53,814 nt of DNA from Variovorax sp. (GTDB lineage: Bacteria > Pseudomonadota > Gammaproteobacteria > Burkholderiales > Burkholderiaceae_C): contig JAGIBP010000011.1 in the NCBI GenBank assembly GCA_017744285.1, positions 1 through 53,814 of the forward strand. Direction: 5' to 3'. The position numbers and the translations under genes were made by a program. Shown here one piece after another: positions 27,610 through 36,816 of this stretch. Within the stretch, counting starts at the first letter, position 1. Every line of letters begins with the position of its first letter. The notes under the pieces were generated by a model that saw nothing but the letters and a program-made list of their open reading frames with translations, was not told where the DNA came from and ran no database searches.

Positions 27610-28731
27610 CTAGCTTGGCGCGGAACGTCCGGCGAGCGAGAGGATGTGGCCCACGCGCGGATCGCCCCGGCCGGCGAGCACCTCGCCATACGCGGCCCGC
27701 ACGGCCGCCTCGCCCTCGTGATGCGCGACGCGCAGCCAGGGCGCCGTTGCGTTCGTCACCCTCGCGGTGAACTGGCGCCAGGCCTCGGCCATGCGCTCGC
27801 CGAAAGCCCCGGCGCCCCATTCGGCGGTGCGCTTCCTGATCTGCGCCGGCGCGAAGAAGAAGGTGGCGCGCGGCCCGGGCAGCGCGCGGGCGGTGCCGGC
27901 CGGAGCCAGTTCCTGGACATGCGTGCCGCCGATCACGGCGCTGTACTTCAGCCGGCCGAAGCGCGTGTGGATCGCGCGGCGAAGTTCGCCGCTGCCGGCG
28001 AAGTCCACGTAGACGCAAGGCGTATCGGCCGCAAGCTGGTCGAGCGCGTCGTAGGCCAGCACGCGGTGGTAGCAGCCGAGGCTCTCGCAGAAAGCCTGGT
28101 TGGCGGCCGAGGTGAGGCCCACCACCTGTAGGCCCTCGCGCTGCGCGAGCTGGAAGGCCGTGCCGTAGGCGGTCTTGCTCGACGCGCTCGACAGCAGCAC
28201 CGCGCCCGGCCGCGCGCCGAAGAAGTCGTTGTCGTCCAGGAAATCGTCGATCAGCCACGAGGTGATGAAGAGCGGCCGCAAGAGCGCCTGCAGGTCCTCG
28301 GTGTCGGCGGTGTAGAGCGGATCGGACCCGCAGCGGAAGTACTGGTTGTACACCGCCGGCAGCTCGGCGCGATGCGGCGCGCCCTCGCCGAAGCGCTCGG
28401 GCGAGAGCCGCTGGGGCGTGAGCACCGCGCCGGTCGCCATCGGGAAGTAGCCGTACAGCCGCTCGCCGACCGCGACGCCCGGATGCAGCGAATGCACCAC
28501 CGTCGCGAAGCCCCACACCGGAATGATTCCCCAGCCGTCCTCGTCCGTCGGGTAGAACTGCCAGTAGCTCATCGAGTCGCCGAACGCGGCATAGGTGATG
28601 TTGTTGGACGTGAGGGCGAAGCGGTCGATGCGCACGCGCACCTGCCCGTTCGCGAGCGGCGGGTCGTCGGTGGCATGCAGGCGCGTGGAAGCGAGGTCGT
28701 CCTTGCGGACCAGGAATCGGGTCGTGCTCAC
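27610..28731 (-). CDS. DUF2855 family protein (MDR-like)
   Basis: A 373-residue protein of the DUF2855 family. Its N-terminus (RVRIDRFALTSNNITYAAFGD) resembles the catalytic domain of medium-chain dehydrogenases, and its middle (ARPGAVLLSSASSKTAYGTA) a degenerate cofactor-binding Rossmann domain. The zinc ligands of alcohol dehydrogenases are not evident. The enzymatic activity of the family is unassigned. The GTG start has AGGAG about 8 nt upstream. It lies 13 nt from the SrkA-like gene in the same direction, so it may head that operon. Confidence 0.85.
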   Translation of the reverse strand: MSTTRFLVRKDDLASTRLHATDDPPLANGQVRVRIDRFALTSNNITYAAFGDSMSYWQFYPTDEDGWGIIPVWGFATVVHSLHPGVAVGERLYGYFPMATGAVLTPQRLSPERFGEGAPHRAELPAVYNQYFRCGSDPLYTADTEDLQALLRPLFITSWLIDDFLDDNDFFGARPGAVLLSSASSKTAYGTAFQLAQREGLQVVGLTSAANQAFCESLGCYHRVLAYDALDQLAADTPCVYVDFAGSGELRRAIHTRFGRLKYSAVIGGTHVQELAPAGTARALPGPRATFFFAPAQIRKRTAEWGAGAFGERMAEAWRQFTARVTNATAPWLRVAHHEGEAAVRAAYGEVLAGRGDPRVGHILSLAGRSAPS

Positions 28732-28790
28732 GAGGTTCTCCTGTTGCCGGGGCGACGAGCACCTTAGCGCGCCGCCGCGTCGGCTGCATG

Positions 28791-28835
28791 AAAAAGGCCC
28801 GCCGGATCGTCGCCTTGGCGACGCCCCGGCGGGCC
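28791..28835 (-). terminator. Rho-independent terminator of the ohrR-ohr operon
   Basis: Reading the minus strand, GGCCCGCCGG pairs with CCGGCGGGCC around an inner GTCGCC/GGCGAC stem, followed by a run of five T. It lies about 20 nt beyond the ohr stop. Long perfect stem with a T-run; strong case. Confidence 0.88.
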
Positions 28836-28853
28836 CTGCGAGCGGCTCGCGGA

Positions 28854-29282
28854 TCAGTGGATCGCCAGCTCGACCTCGACGTTGCCGCGCGTGGCGTTGG
28901 AGTACGGGCAGACCTGGTGCGCGGTCTCGACGAGCAGCTTCTTCTGGGCATCGTCGAGGCCCGGCAGCGTGATCGCCAGCTTGACCGCGATGCCGTAGGC
29001 CGCACCGCCGTCGATCGGGCCGAGCGAGACGCTTGCGTCGACAGCCACGTCTTCCGGCACCTTGACGCTGATCTTCGGCGCCACTGCCTTCATCGCGCCG
29101 ATGAAGCAGGCCGAGTAGCCGACGGCGAAGAGCTGTTCGGGGTTCGTGCCGGGCTTGCCGGAGCCGGGCGGATTGAGCTTCACGTCGAGCGCACTGTCGC
29201 TGGACTTGCCGGCGCCGCCGTCGCGGCCGCCGGTGGTGTGGGCCTGCGCGGTGTAGAGGACCTTGTCGAGTTTCTTGACCAT
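28854..29282 (-). CDS. ohr: Organic hydroperoxide resistance protein Ohr
   Basis: A 142-residue OsmC/Ohr-fold peroxidase. The two active-site cysteines are C59 (GYSACFIGAMK) and C125 (HQVCPYSNATRGN), with R20 and E49 in the expected places. It reduces organic hydroperoxides in the cytoplasm using lipoylated partners. The C-terminal CPYSNATRGN marks Ohr rather than OsmC. It is co-transcribed with the ohrR gene 43 nt upstream and ends at a strong terminator. Confidence 0.95.
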   Translation of the reverse strand: MVKKLDKVLYTAQAHTTGGRDGGAGKSSDSALDVKLNPPGSGKPGTNPEQLFAVGYSACFIGAMKAVAPKISVKVPEDVAVDASVSLGPIDGGAAYGIAVKLAITLPGLDDAQKKLLVETAHQVCPYSNATRGNVEVELAIH

Positions 29283-29325
29283 GATGCTTCCTTCAGGTGG
29301 TGGGTGGATCGGAACGGGGAAAAAA

Positions 29326-29787
29326 CTACGCCGCCTTGATGCGGTCGCGCAGCTGCTGCACCTGCCGCGTGAGCGACGCGATCTCGTCCAGCGAGCATTG
29401 CGAGGCGGCCAGCAGGCAGGCGGGAACCGTGGCGGCGCGCGACTTGAGCCTGCGGCCGGCGGCGGTGAGGTTGACATGCACGCGGCGCTCGTCGGCCACG
29501 TCGCGGATGCGGGCCACCAGGCCATTCGCTTCCAGTCGCTTGAGCAGCGGCGTGAGCGTGCCGGAGTCGAGTGAGAGCTTCTCGCCGAGTTCCGACACCA
29601 TGAGGCCGTCGCGCTCCCACAGCACCAGCATCACGAGGTACTGCGGGTAGGTGAGCTTGAGCTTCTCCAGCAGCGGCTTGTAGAGCTTGGTCATCGCCAG
29701 CGACGCCGAATAGACCGCGAAGCACAGCTGGTTGTCCAGCCGCAGCATCTCGTCGGCGGAAAGGGCGGGGGCGGCGGGCGTTGGCAT
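29326..29787 (-). CDS. ohrR: MarR-family peroxide sensor OhrR
   Basis: A 153-residue MarR-type repressor. C22 in LDNQLCFAVYSAS is the reactive cysteine of OhrR. The winged helix is LTYPQYLVMLVLWERDGLMVSELGEKLSLDSGTLTPLLKRLEANGLV. Oxidation of the Cys by organic peroxide would release DNA and induce ohrR-ohr. I chose ATG 29787 (MPTPAAPALSADEML). Adjacent palindromes at 29805-29825 are the likely operator. Confidence 0.93.
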   Translation of the reverse strand: MPTPAAPALSADEMLRLDNQLCFAVYSASLAMTKLYKPLLEKLKLTYPQYLVMLVLWERDGLMVSELGEKLSLDSGTLTPLLKRLEANGLVARIRDVADERRVHVNLTAAGRRLKSRAATVPACLLAASQCSLDEIASLTRQVQQLRDRIKAA

Positions 29788-29804
29788 GGGCTGAATTGTA
29801 GTTG

Positions 29805-29825
29805 GCAATTCAATTGCGTGCAATT
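29805..29825. promoter_or_regulatory. Candidate OhrR operator
   Basis: Two overlapping AT-rich palindromes, GCAATT-C-AATTGC (29805-29817) and AATTGC-GT-GCAATT (29812-29825), lie 18 nt upstream of the ohrR start in otherwise GC-rich DNA. AATTG/CAATT symmetry is typical of OhrR/MarR-family sites. Binding here would repress the ohrR-ohr transcript. Confidence 0.7.
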
Positions 29826-29877
29826 TAATGTGTATCGAACTGTGGGCGAAGCCGGCGGCCCGCCGGGCCGCGTCGGT

Positions 29878-30693
29878 TCAACGCCCGCTGAAGCGCGCCG
29901 GACGCCGCTCGACGAAGGAGCGCACGCCTTCGGCCGCGTCCTCGCTGTTCGCGAGCTGCTGCTGCACCGGGATGAAGTCGGCCACCGCGGCGAGCGGCCC
30001 TTGCTCGATCGCCTTGAGCACGTTGAGGCGCGTGGCGACCACCGCGAGCGGGGCCTGGGCCGCGATGCGTTGCGCGATGCGCAGCGCATCGTCGAGCTCG
30101 TGCCCCGCCGGGACCACCTTCTGCACGAAGTGCAGGCGCAGGGCCTCGGCGCTGCCGAACTCGTCCGCGGTCAGCAGGTGCAGCATCGCGTTGCCGAGCC
30201 CCGCGCGCTCGGCCATGCGCAGCGTCGCGCCGCCGGTGGCCATGATGCCGCGCTGCACTTCCATCTGCGAGAAGCGGCAATTGTCCGCCGCGACCACGAT
30301 GTCGGCGCCCAGCATGAGCTCGATGCCGACCGTGAAGCAGATGCCCTTGACCGCCACCACCATCGGCTTGGTGCGGCGCCGATAGTCGGGCAGGCCGAGA
30401 TCGTGCGGCTCCACGAGGCCCGGCGGCACCGCCTTCTCGCCGCGCTTCATGTATTCGGCGACCGCCGGCAGGTCGAGCCCCGCCGTGAAGTGGTCGCCGA
30501 ACGCGTGCAGCACGCCCACGCGCAGCGACGGATCGTCGTCCAGCCGGGTGTAGGCCTCGGCGAGCTGGCGGAACATCGGCGGCGTCCACCCGTTGCGCTT
30601 GGCCGGGCGGTTGATGCCGATCAGAAGCACGTGGTCGAGCACCTGGGTGTCGATGCAGCCCTCGGGCGGGGGCGTGGTGGGCGTGGCGGTCAT
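29878..30693 (-). CDS. Enoyl-CoA hydratase/isomerase (crotonase) family protein
   Basis: A 271-residue crotonase-fold enzyme. The two catalytic acids are E125 (FTVGIELMLGADIV) and E145 (FSQMEVQRGIMATGGA), spaced 20 residues as in classical enoyl-CoA hydratases. The oxyanion-hole segment is DHFTAGLDLP. It would hydrate a 2-enoyl-CoA; the exact acyl chain is unknown. It follows the 3-hydroxyacyl-CoA dehydrogenase gene by 36 nt in the same direction, so the two give consecutive beta-oxidation steps. Confidence 0.9.
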   Translation of the reverse strand: MTATPTTPPPEGCIDTQVLDHVLLIGINRPAKRNGWTPPMFRQLAEAYTRLDDDPSLRVGVLHAFGDHFTAGLDLPAVAEYMKRGEKAVPPGLVEPHDLGLPDYRRRTKPMVVAVKGICFTVGIELMLGADIVVAADNCRFSQMEVQRGIMATGGATLRMAERAGLGNAMLHLLTADEFGSAEALRLHFVQKVVPAGHELDDALRIAQRIAAQAPLAVVATRLNVLKAIEQGPLAAVADFIPVQQQLANSEDAAEGVRSFVERRPARFSGR

Positions 30694-30729
30694 GCGGCGT
30701 GTCTCCTGGGCGGTCGATGCCGTGGGCGC

Positions 30730-31578
30730 TCAGTACGTGTAGACGCCCCGTCCGGTCTTGCGGCCCAACTGGCCTGCGCAGACCATTTCCTTGAGCAGCG
30801 GGCAGGGGCGGTACTTCGAGTCGCCGAACTGCGCCAGGTAGACCTCCATCACCGCGAGGCACACGTCCAGCCCGATCATGTCGGCCAGCGCCAGCGGGCC
30901 GATCGGCTGGTTGCAGCCGAGCTTCATGCCGGCGTCGATGTCTTCCGCGGTGGCGAGGCCCTCGGCCAGCACGAAGAAGGCCTCGTTGATCATCGGCACC
31001 AGGATGCGGTTGACCACGAAGCCCGGCGCGTTCTTCACGGTGATCGGCGACTTGCCCAGGCGCTCTGCCAGCGCCTTCACGGTGTCGTGGGTGGCGTCGC
31101 TGGTGAGGTAGCCGCGGATGATCTCCACCAGCGCCATCATCGGCACCGGGTTGAAGAAGTGCATGCCGATGAATCGGTCCGGACGCGAGGTCGCCGCGGC
31201 GAGCTGCGTGATCGAGATCGACGAGGTGTTCGACGCCACGATCACCTCCGGCGGCAGCAGGGCATCGACCTGCTTGAGGATCTTGAGCTTGAGCTCGTGG
31301 TTCTCGGTCGCGGCCTCGATCACGAGCTGCGCCCCCTTGAGGTCGTCGTAGTTCGTCGACCCCTTGATGAGCGCCAGGGCCGCCTCCTTCTGCGCGGCGG
31401 TGAGCTTGTCCTTCTTGATGAGCCGGTCGAGGCTGCCCGCCACGGTGGCGAGGCCCTTGTCCACGGCGGCCTGGGCGATGTCGATCATGACGACGTTGAC
31501 GCCGGCGACCGCGCATGCCTGCGCGATGCCGTTGCCCATCGTTCCTGCGCCAATGATGCCGACGGTCTGAATGGTCAT
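30730..31578 (-). CDS. 3-hydroxyacyl-CoA dehydrogenase (PaaH/Hbd-like)
   Basis: A 282-residue single-domain dehydrogenase. The NAD-binding motif GIIGAGTMGNGIAQ is at the N-terminus. ASNTSSISITQLA, GMHFFNPVPMMALVEII (catalytic His) and NAPGFVVNRILVPMINEA are the family core. It oxidises 3-hydroxyacyl-CoA to 3-oxoacyl-CoA, using the hydratase product. Full length, with the C-terminal KTGRGVYTY tail. The ATG at 31578 is the first residue of MTIQTVGIIGAG. Confidence 0.94.
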   Translation of the reverse strand: MTIQTVGIIGAGTMGNGIAQACAVAGVNVVMIDIAQAAVDKGLATVAGSLDRLIKKDKLTAAQKEAALALIKGSTNYDDLKGAQLVIEAATENHELKLKILKQVDALLPPEVIVASNTSSISITQLAAATSRPDRFIGMHFFNPVPMMALVEIIRGYLTSDATHDTVKALAERLGKSPITVKNAPGFVVNRILVPMINEAFFVLAEGLATAEDIDAGMKLGCNQPIGPLALADMIGLDVCLAVMEVYLAQFGDSKYRPCPLLKEMVCAGQLGRKTGRGVYTY

Positions 31579-31755
31579 GAGAAGAGCTTTCCTTGAGATG
31601 AAAAATGGAAGGGGCGCCGCGCGCGGGCGGCCGCGCGTCGCGTGCTCCGATTGTGGAACAGCCCTGGCCGGGCGCCGTTGCCGGGTGTGACAGGGGCGCG
31701 GCCCGCAAGGTGATTTACAGTGCCGCGTTACCCCTTTCCGCGACCCCTCCGCACC

Positions 31756-32958
31756 ATGACCACCCTCGGCACGCCCCTTTCCCCTTCCGCCACCCGCGTG
31801 ATGCTCCTCGGCTCCGGCGAGCTCGGCAAGGAAGTCCTGATCGCCCTGCAGCGCCTGGGCGTGGAAACCATCGCGGTCGACCGCTACGAGAACGCGCCCG
31901 GCCAGCAGGTGGCGCACCATGCGCGCACCATCACCATGAGCGATCCGGCGCAGCTGAAGGCGCTGATCGAGGCCGAGAAGCCGCAGCTGGTCGTGCCCGA
32001 GATCGAGGCCATCGCCACGCCGATGCTCCAGCAGCTCGAGGACGCGGGCGTGGTGCGCGTGATCCCCACGGCCCGCGCCGCCCGCCTCACGATGGACCGC
32101 GAGGGCATCCGCCGCCTGGCGGCCGAGACGCTGGGGGTGCCGACCAGCCCCTACAGGTTCTGCGATTCGCTGGCCGAGCTGCAGGCCGCGATCGACGGCG
32201 GCATCGGCTACCCCTGCATCGTCAAGCCCGTGATGAGCAGCTCCGGCAAGGGCCAGAGCAAGATCGACGGGCCCGCCGACGTGCAGAAGGCCTGGGACTA
32301 CGCCATGGCCGGCGGCCGCGTGAGCCACGGCCGCGTGATCGTCGAGGGCTTCATCGATTTCGACTACGAGATCACGCTGCTCACCGTGCGCGCGCTGGAC
32401 GCCGCCGGCGCGGTGCAGACGCATTTCTGCGAGCCGATCGGCCATGTGCAGGTCAGCGGCGACTACGTCGAGAGCTGGCAGCCGCACCCGATGTCGCCCG
32501 CGGCGCTCGGCAAGGCGCAGGAGATCGCGCGCGCGGTCACCGCCGACCTGGGCGGCCAGGGCCTCTTCGGCGTGGAGCTGTTCGTGAAGGGCGAGCAGGT
32601 CTGGTTCAGCGAGGTCAGCCCGCGCCCGCACGACACCGGCATGGTCACCATGGCGACGCAGTGGCAGAACGAGTTCGAGCTGCACGCGCGTGCGATCCTC
32701 GGCCTGCCGGTCGACACCAGCCTGAAGAGCCCGGGGGCCAGCGCCGTGATCTACGGCGGCATGGATGCGAAGGGCATCGCCTTCGACGGCGTCGCGCAGG
32801 CGCTCGCGGTGCCGGGCACCGAGCTGCGCCTCTTCGGCAAGCCCGAGAGCTTCGCCAGGCGCCGCATGGGCGTCGCGCTCGCGCACGCCGCCGACGTCGA
32901 CACCGCGCGCCGCAACGCCAAGGAAGCGGCGTCGCGCGTCAAGCCTCGCCAAGCCTGA
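31756..32958 (+). CDS. purT: Formate-dependent phosphoribosylglycinamide formyltransferase PurT
   Basis: A 400-residue ATP-grasp enzyme. [20 protein letters not shown] is the N-terminal nucleotide/ribotide-binding segment; [16 protein letters not shown] is the ATP-grasp loop; [17 protein letters not shown] and [15 protein letters not shown] are PurT-diagnostic. It makes formyl-GAR from formate, ATP and GAR in purine synthesis. It is divergent from the dehydrogenase gene; the 177-nt gap shows no further recognisable feature. Confidence 0.96.
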   Translation: MTTLGTPLSPSATRVMLLGSGELGKEVLIALQRLGVETIAVDRYENAPGQQVAHHARTITMSDPAQLKALIEAEKPQLVVPEIEAIATPMLQQLEDAGVVRVIPTARAARLTMDREGIRRLAAETLGVPTSPYRFCDSLAELQAAIDGGIGYPCIVKPVMSSSGKGQSKIDGPADVQKAWDYAMAGGRVSHGRVIVEGFIDFDYEITLLTVRALDAAGAVQTHFCEPIGHVQVSGDYVESWQPHPMSPAALGKAQEIARAVTADLGGQGLFGVELFVKGEQVWFSEVSPRPHDTGMVTMATQWQNEFELHARAILGLPVDTSLKSPGASAVIYGGMDAKGIAFDGVAQALAVPGTELRLFGKPESFARRRMGVALAHAADVDTARRNAKEAASRVKPRQA

Positions 32959-32986
32959 AATCGCCCCTCGACCCGGAGACTCGTTC

Positions 32987-33928
32987 ATGCTGCATCCCCA
33001 AGCCAAGGCCTTCATCGACCTGCTGATCGAGAAAGCGGTGCCGCCGACGCACACGCTGCCCTACACCGACGCGCGCAGGTTCTACCGCGAGCGCCGCGCG
33101 CTCACGCAGCCCGAGCCGCCCGAGGTGGGGCAGGTGCGCGACCTGCGCGCCGACGGGCCGGGCGGCCCGATTCCGCTGCGCGGCTACCGGCCGCTCGGCT
33201 CGGATGCGGCGGCGCGCCTGCCGGTGCTGGTCTACTACCACGGCGGCGGCTGGACCATCGGCGACCTCGACACGCACGACACGCTGTGCCGCGAGCTGTG
33301 CAACCTCTCGGGCTGCGCGGTGGTGGCGGTGGACTACCGCATGGGGCCGGAGCATCGCTTTCCCGCCGCGGTGGACGACGTGCTCGCCGCCACGCGCTGG
33401 GTGCGCGCGCAGGCGGACACGCTCGGCCTCGACGCGAGCCGCCTCGCGGTCGGCGGCGACAGCGCGGGCGGCAACCTCGCGGCGGTGGTGGCCCTGGCGG
33501 CGCGCGATGCGGGCGACCTGCCGATCGCCTTCCAGCTGCTGATCTACCCGGCCACCGACATGCGCCGGGGCCACGCCTCGCACGTCACCAATGGCCAGGG
33601 CTACGTGCTGACCAGCGACAGCGTCACCTACTTCCACAACCACTACATCGACGACCCGAAGCACGACCTCGACTGGCGCGCCTCCCCGCTGCTGCACGAG
33701 CGCCTCGACGGCCTTCCGCCGGCGCTGGTGCTCACCGCCGGCTACGACCCGCTGCGCGACGAGGGGCTCGCGTACGCGGAGGCGCTCACCGAGGCCGGCA
33801 ACCGCGCGGTCTATGTCTGCTTCGAGCGGCAGATCCACGGCTTCATCACGATGGGCCGCATCCTCGACGACGCGCCCGTGGCCGTGGACCTGTGCGCCGC
33901 GGCGCTGCGCCGTGCGCTGAAGCCCTGA
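32987..33928 (+). CDS. Alpha/beta hydrolase, hormone-sensitive-lipase-like esterase
   Basis: A 313-residue esterase. HGGGW (from H85) forms the oxyanion hole. The catalytic triad is S159 (GGDSAGGN), D254 (AGYDPLRDEG) and H284 (QIHGFI). This is the bacterial HSL/GDSAG family, which hydrolyses short to medium acyl esters. No signal peptide, so cytoplasmic. It starts 28 nt after purT and precedes the AraC regulator. Physiological substrate unknown. Confidence 0.9.
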   Translation: MLHPQAKAFIDLLIEKAVPPTHTLPYTDARRFYRERRALTQPEPPEVGQVRDLRADGPGGPIPLRGYRPLGSDAAARLPVLVYYHGGGWTIGDLDTHDTLCRELCNLSGCAVVAVDYRMGPEHRFPAAVDDVLAATRWVRAQADTLGLDASRLAVGGDSAGGNLAAVVALAARDAGDLPIAFQLLIYPATDMRRGHASHVTNGQGYVLTSDSVTYFHNHYIDDPKHDLDWRASPLLHERLDGLPPALVLTAGYDPLRDEGLAYAEALTEAGNRAVYVCFERQIHGFITMGRILDDAPVAVDLCAAALRRALKP

Positions 33929-34009
33929 GTTCTCGCCGGCCGGGGCGACATCTTGTCCACGACCCCACGGGCGCAGGCGCCGCGCGGCACCGTTCGCGGC
34001 GAGCGGCTC

Positions 34010-34753
34010 ATGTGGATCACGACGCAGCGCGTGTTCTATGCGGGCCTGCTCGGCGAGGCGGCCGAACGCGCCCTGGGCGGGCACGGCGTGTACGTGTCGC
34101 CCAGCGGTGCGCCGCTGTCCATCCGCCTCGGCGGCGGGGCCTGGCAGAGCGGCCCGCTGCTCGTGGTGCCGCCGCAGGTGCCGCACCAGGTCCGGACCGA
34201 CGAGCGGCTGGTGCTCAACCTGCTGATCGAGGCCGAGTCGGTGGACCCTTCGCGCCTGCCACCCTGCCTGCAGCATGGCGGACCGGTCGATGCGCCGGCC
34301 TTCGTGCGGCGCGTGCGCGAGGCGCACGCGCGGCTGCTCGATGCCTCGGGGCGCGGCAGCTTCGAAGGCTTCGCGTTCGACACGCTCTTCTTTGGCGAAC
34401 CCTTGGCGCCGCGAGCGCTCGACGCGCGCATCCGTGCCGTGGTCGACCGCATCAACGCGGACCCCGCCGCGCCGGCCTCGGCCGAGGCCTGCGCGGCGGC
34501 GGTGAATCTCTCGTTCTCGCGCTTCCTGCATCTGTTCAAGCAGGAGACGGGCATGACCTTCCGCGCCTTCCGCGGCTGGAAGCGTGCGCGCAGCCTGCTG
34601 CGCCACGTGCGCCAGAGGGCGTCGCTGACCGACATCGCGCTCGACACCGGCTACCCCGACTCGACGCACTTCAGCCACTCGATCCGGCAGGTCTACGGCC
34701 TGCGGCCCAGCGACATCCTGGCCGGATCGCGGCGCCTCGCCGTGCACCAGTGA
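34010..34753 (+). CDS. AraC-family transcriptional regulator
   Basis: About 247 residues: an N-terminal cupin-like sensing domain (PSGAPLSIRLGG, LVVPPQVPHQVRTDE) and a C-terminal double helix-turn-helix (AEACAAAVNLSFSRFLHLFKQETGM; RQRASLTDIALDTGYPDSTH...FSHSIRQVYGLRPSDI). I use ATG 34010 (MWITTQRVFYAGLL). A TTG at 33953 would add 19 residues, and neither has a strong ribosome-binding site. It lies 94 nt upstream of the second transporter/ligase operon in the same direction, so it is the natural candidate regulator of that operon. Confidence 0.83.
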   Translation: MWITTQRVFYAGLLGEAAERALGGHGVYVSPSGAPLSIRLGGGAWQSGPLLVVPPQVPHQVRTDERLVLNLLIEAESVDPSRLPPCLQHGGPVDAPAFVRRVREAHARLLDASGRGSFEGFAFDTLFFGEPLAPRALDARIRAVVDRINADPAAPASAEACAAAVNLSFSRFLHLFKQETGMTFRAFRGWKRARSLLRHVRQRASLTDIALDTGYPDSTHFSHSIRQVYGLRPSDILAGSRRLAVHQ

Positions 34754-34756
34754 GTC

Positions 34757-34776
34757 GCGGCGGCCGCGGCCGCCGC
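34757..34776. repeat. 20-bp perfect GC palindrome
   Basis: Positions 34757-34776 equal their own reverse complement (GCGGCGGCCG followed by its complement). It lies 4 nt after the AraC stop and about 70 nt before the livH-like gene. No T-run follows. It may be part of a transcript end, an operator, or chance in GC-rich DNA. Confidence 0.55.
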
Positions 34777-34847
34777 ATGCGGGACAACCCTCTGCGCGGC
34801 ACGCCGGGGCCGCCGCTATAAACCGCGAAACCCGCACGAGACCTTTC

Positions 34848-35723
34848 TTGCAACTACTCCAGCTTTTGCTGTCAGGCGTCGCCCAAGGCTGCATCTACGG
34901 CCTGATTGCTCTGGGCTTCGTGCTGATCTACAAGGCCACCGAGACGGTGAGCTTCGCGCAGGGCGAGCTCATGATGCTGGGGGCCTTCGCGGCGTTCGCG
35001 GGCATGTCGCTGTTCGGGCTGCCGTTCTGGCTCGCGGCGCTCCTGGCCGTGGCCGCGATGGTGGCCTTCGGCGTGCTGCTGGAGCTGGTGGTGATCCGGC
35101 CGATCCTCGGGCAGCCGCAGTTCTCCATCGTCATGCTGACCATCGGCATCGGCTACGTGGCGCGCGGGCTCGTCACGATGATCCCCGGCATCGGCACCGA
35201 GACGCACACGCTCGCCGTGCCCTACAAGGACGAGATCTGGAAGCTCGGCGAGCTGGTGCTCAACATGGAGCAGATGGCGATCATCCTCGCGACCGCCGTG
35301 CTGTGCGCGCTGCTCTACGCGATGTTCCGCTACAGCAAGCTCGGCATCGCCATGCAGGCCTCGTCGCAGAACCAGCTCGCGGCCTACTACATGGGCATTC
35401 CGGTGAAGCGGCTCAACGGCCTGGTGTGGGGTCTCGCGGCGGCGGTCGCGGCCATCGCAGGGATGCTGCTCGCGCCGATCACCTTCGTGCACGCCAACAT
35501 GGGCTTCATCGGACTCAAGGCCTTCCCGGCGGCGGTGGTCGGCGGCTTCGGCAGCCTGCCGGGCGCGATCGTCGGCGGCCTCGTCATCGGCGTCGTCGAG
35601 TCGCTCGCGGGCTTCTACCTGCCGGACGGCTTCAAGGACACGGCGCCCTACATCGTGGTGCTGATCATGCTGATGGTGAAGCCCAACGGGCTCTTCGGCG
35701 AGAAGCTGCGCAAGAAGGTCTAG
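34848..35723 (+). CDS. LivH-like ABC transporter permease (second cassette)
   Basis: A 291-residue permease. LLSGVAQGCIYGLIALGFVL and IYKATETVSFAQGELMMLGA are the LivH signature; VVGGFGSLPGAIVGGLVIG and the C-terminal KPNGLFGEKLRKKV match the family. The start is TTG, common for livH-type genes and the only start that fits the conserved N-terminus. It forms the membrane pore with the LivM-like protein encoded 16 nt downstream. Confidence 0.92.
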   Translation: MQLLQLLLSGVAQGCIYGLIALGFVLIYKATETVSFAQGELMMLGAFAAFAGMSLFGLPFWLAALLAVAAMVAFGVLLELVVIRPILGQPQFSIVMLTIGIGYVARGLVTMIPGIGTETHTLAVPYKDEIWKLGELVLNMEQMAIILATAVLCALLYAMFRYSKLGIAMQASSQNQLAAYYMGIPVKRLNGLVWGLAAAVAAIAGMLLAPITFVHANMGFIGLKAFPAAVVGGFGSLPGAIVGGLVIGVVESLAGFYLPDGFKDTAPYIVVLIMLMVKPNGLFGEKLRKKV

Positions 35724-35739
35724 GCAACGAGGAAACGCC

Positions 35740-36816
35740 ATGCGCTTCATCTTCAAGACCAGCTACGCGCAGGACATCCAGCTCGCCCGGCACGGCGGGC
35801 ACGTGTTCTGGTACAGCCTCCTGGGCGCGGCGCTGATCGCGGCGCCCTGGATGCTGCCCGAGTACTGGCTCGCGCAGCTCACCTTCGTGCTGATCTACGG
35901 CATCGTCGGCCTCGGGCTGATGCTGCTGGCGGGCTTCACGGGCCAGTTCTCGATCGGGCACGCGGCCTTCCTCGGCACCGGCGCCTACACGCAGGCGGTG
36001 CTGAACAACCTGGGCGTGCCGTTCCCGCTCGCGCTGGCCGCGGCGGCCGCGCTGTCGGCGGCAGTGGGCGTGGTGGTGGGCCTGCCGGCGCTGCGGGTGA
36101 AGGGCATCTACCTCGGCATCGCGACGCTGGCCTTCGGCTTCATCGTGGAGGAGGTGTTCGCGCGCTGGGAGTCGGTGACCGGCGGCAACTCGGGGCTGCA
36201 CGTGAAGTCGCCCCAGCTCCTGGGCATCGACCTGAGTTCGAACGAGAGCTTCTACCTCGTGTGCCTGATCGTCGCGGCGCTGTGCACGCTCGCGATCCTG
36301 AACCTGCTGCGCGCGCCCACCGGCCGCGCCTTCGTCGCGATCCGCGATTCGGAGATCTCGGCGCAGAGCATGGGCATCCACCTGGCGCGCTACAAGACGC
36401 TGTCGTTCGCGATCTCGGCGGCGCTGGCGGGGCTGGGCGGCGCGCTCTATGCGCACAAGCTGAGCTTCATCTCGCCGGACCAGTTCAACATCCTGCAGTC
36501 GATCGACCTGCTGCTGCTGGTGGTGATCGGCGGGCTGGGCTCGGTGCACGGCGCCTTCCTCGGCGCGATCTTCCTGATCGCGATGCCGCAGCTGATCGCG
36601 CTCGGCAAGGACTGGCTGCCGCCCGCGATCGGGCAGGCGCCCGGGCTGCAGGGGCTGGTGTACGGGCTGGTGCTGATCGCCTTCGTGCTGTTCGAGCCGA
36701 TGGGGCTCTACGGGCGCTGGCTCAAGATCCGCACCTGGCTGCAGCTCTTTCCGTTCTACCGCCGGGGGATGTTCAAGCGGCAGAAGTCCTTCACCAAGTC
36801 CGATCGACTCCGATGA
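35740..36816 (+). CDS. LivM-like ABC transporter permease (second cassette)
   Basis: A 358-residue polytopic permease. [20 protein letters not shown] near residue 50 and [16 protein letters not shown] near residue 263 are the conserved N-terminal and ATPase-contact segments. The C-terminal tail is Arg/Lys-rich and cytoplasmic. Its TGA overlaps the ATG of the next gene (ATGA at 36813-36816), indicating coupled translation. Substrate unknown; the linked ligase suggests a carboxylate. Confidence 0.93.
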   Translation: MRFIFKTSYAQDIQLARHGGHVFWYSLLGAALIAAPWMLPEYWLAQLTFVLIYGIVGLGLMLLAGFTGQFSIGHAAFLGTGAYTQAVLNNLGVPFPLALAAAAALSAAVGVVVGLPALRVKGIYLGIATLAFGFIVEEVFARWESVTGGNSGLHVKSPQLLGIDLSSNESFYLVCLIVAALCTLAILNLLRAPTGRAFVAIRDSEISAQSMGIHLARYKTLSFAISAALAGLGGALYAHKLSFISPDQFNILQSIDLLLLVVIGGLGSVHGAFLGAIFLIAMPQLIALGKDWLPPAIGQAPGLQGLVYGLVLIAFVLFEPMGLYGRWLKIRTWLQLFPFYRRGMFKRQKSFTKSDRLR

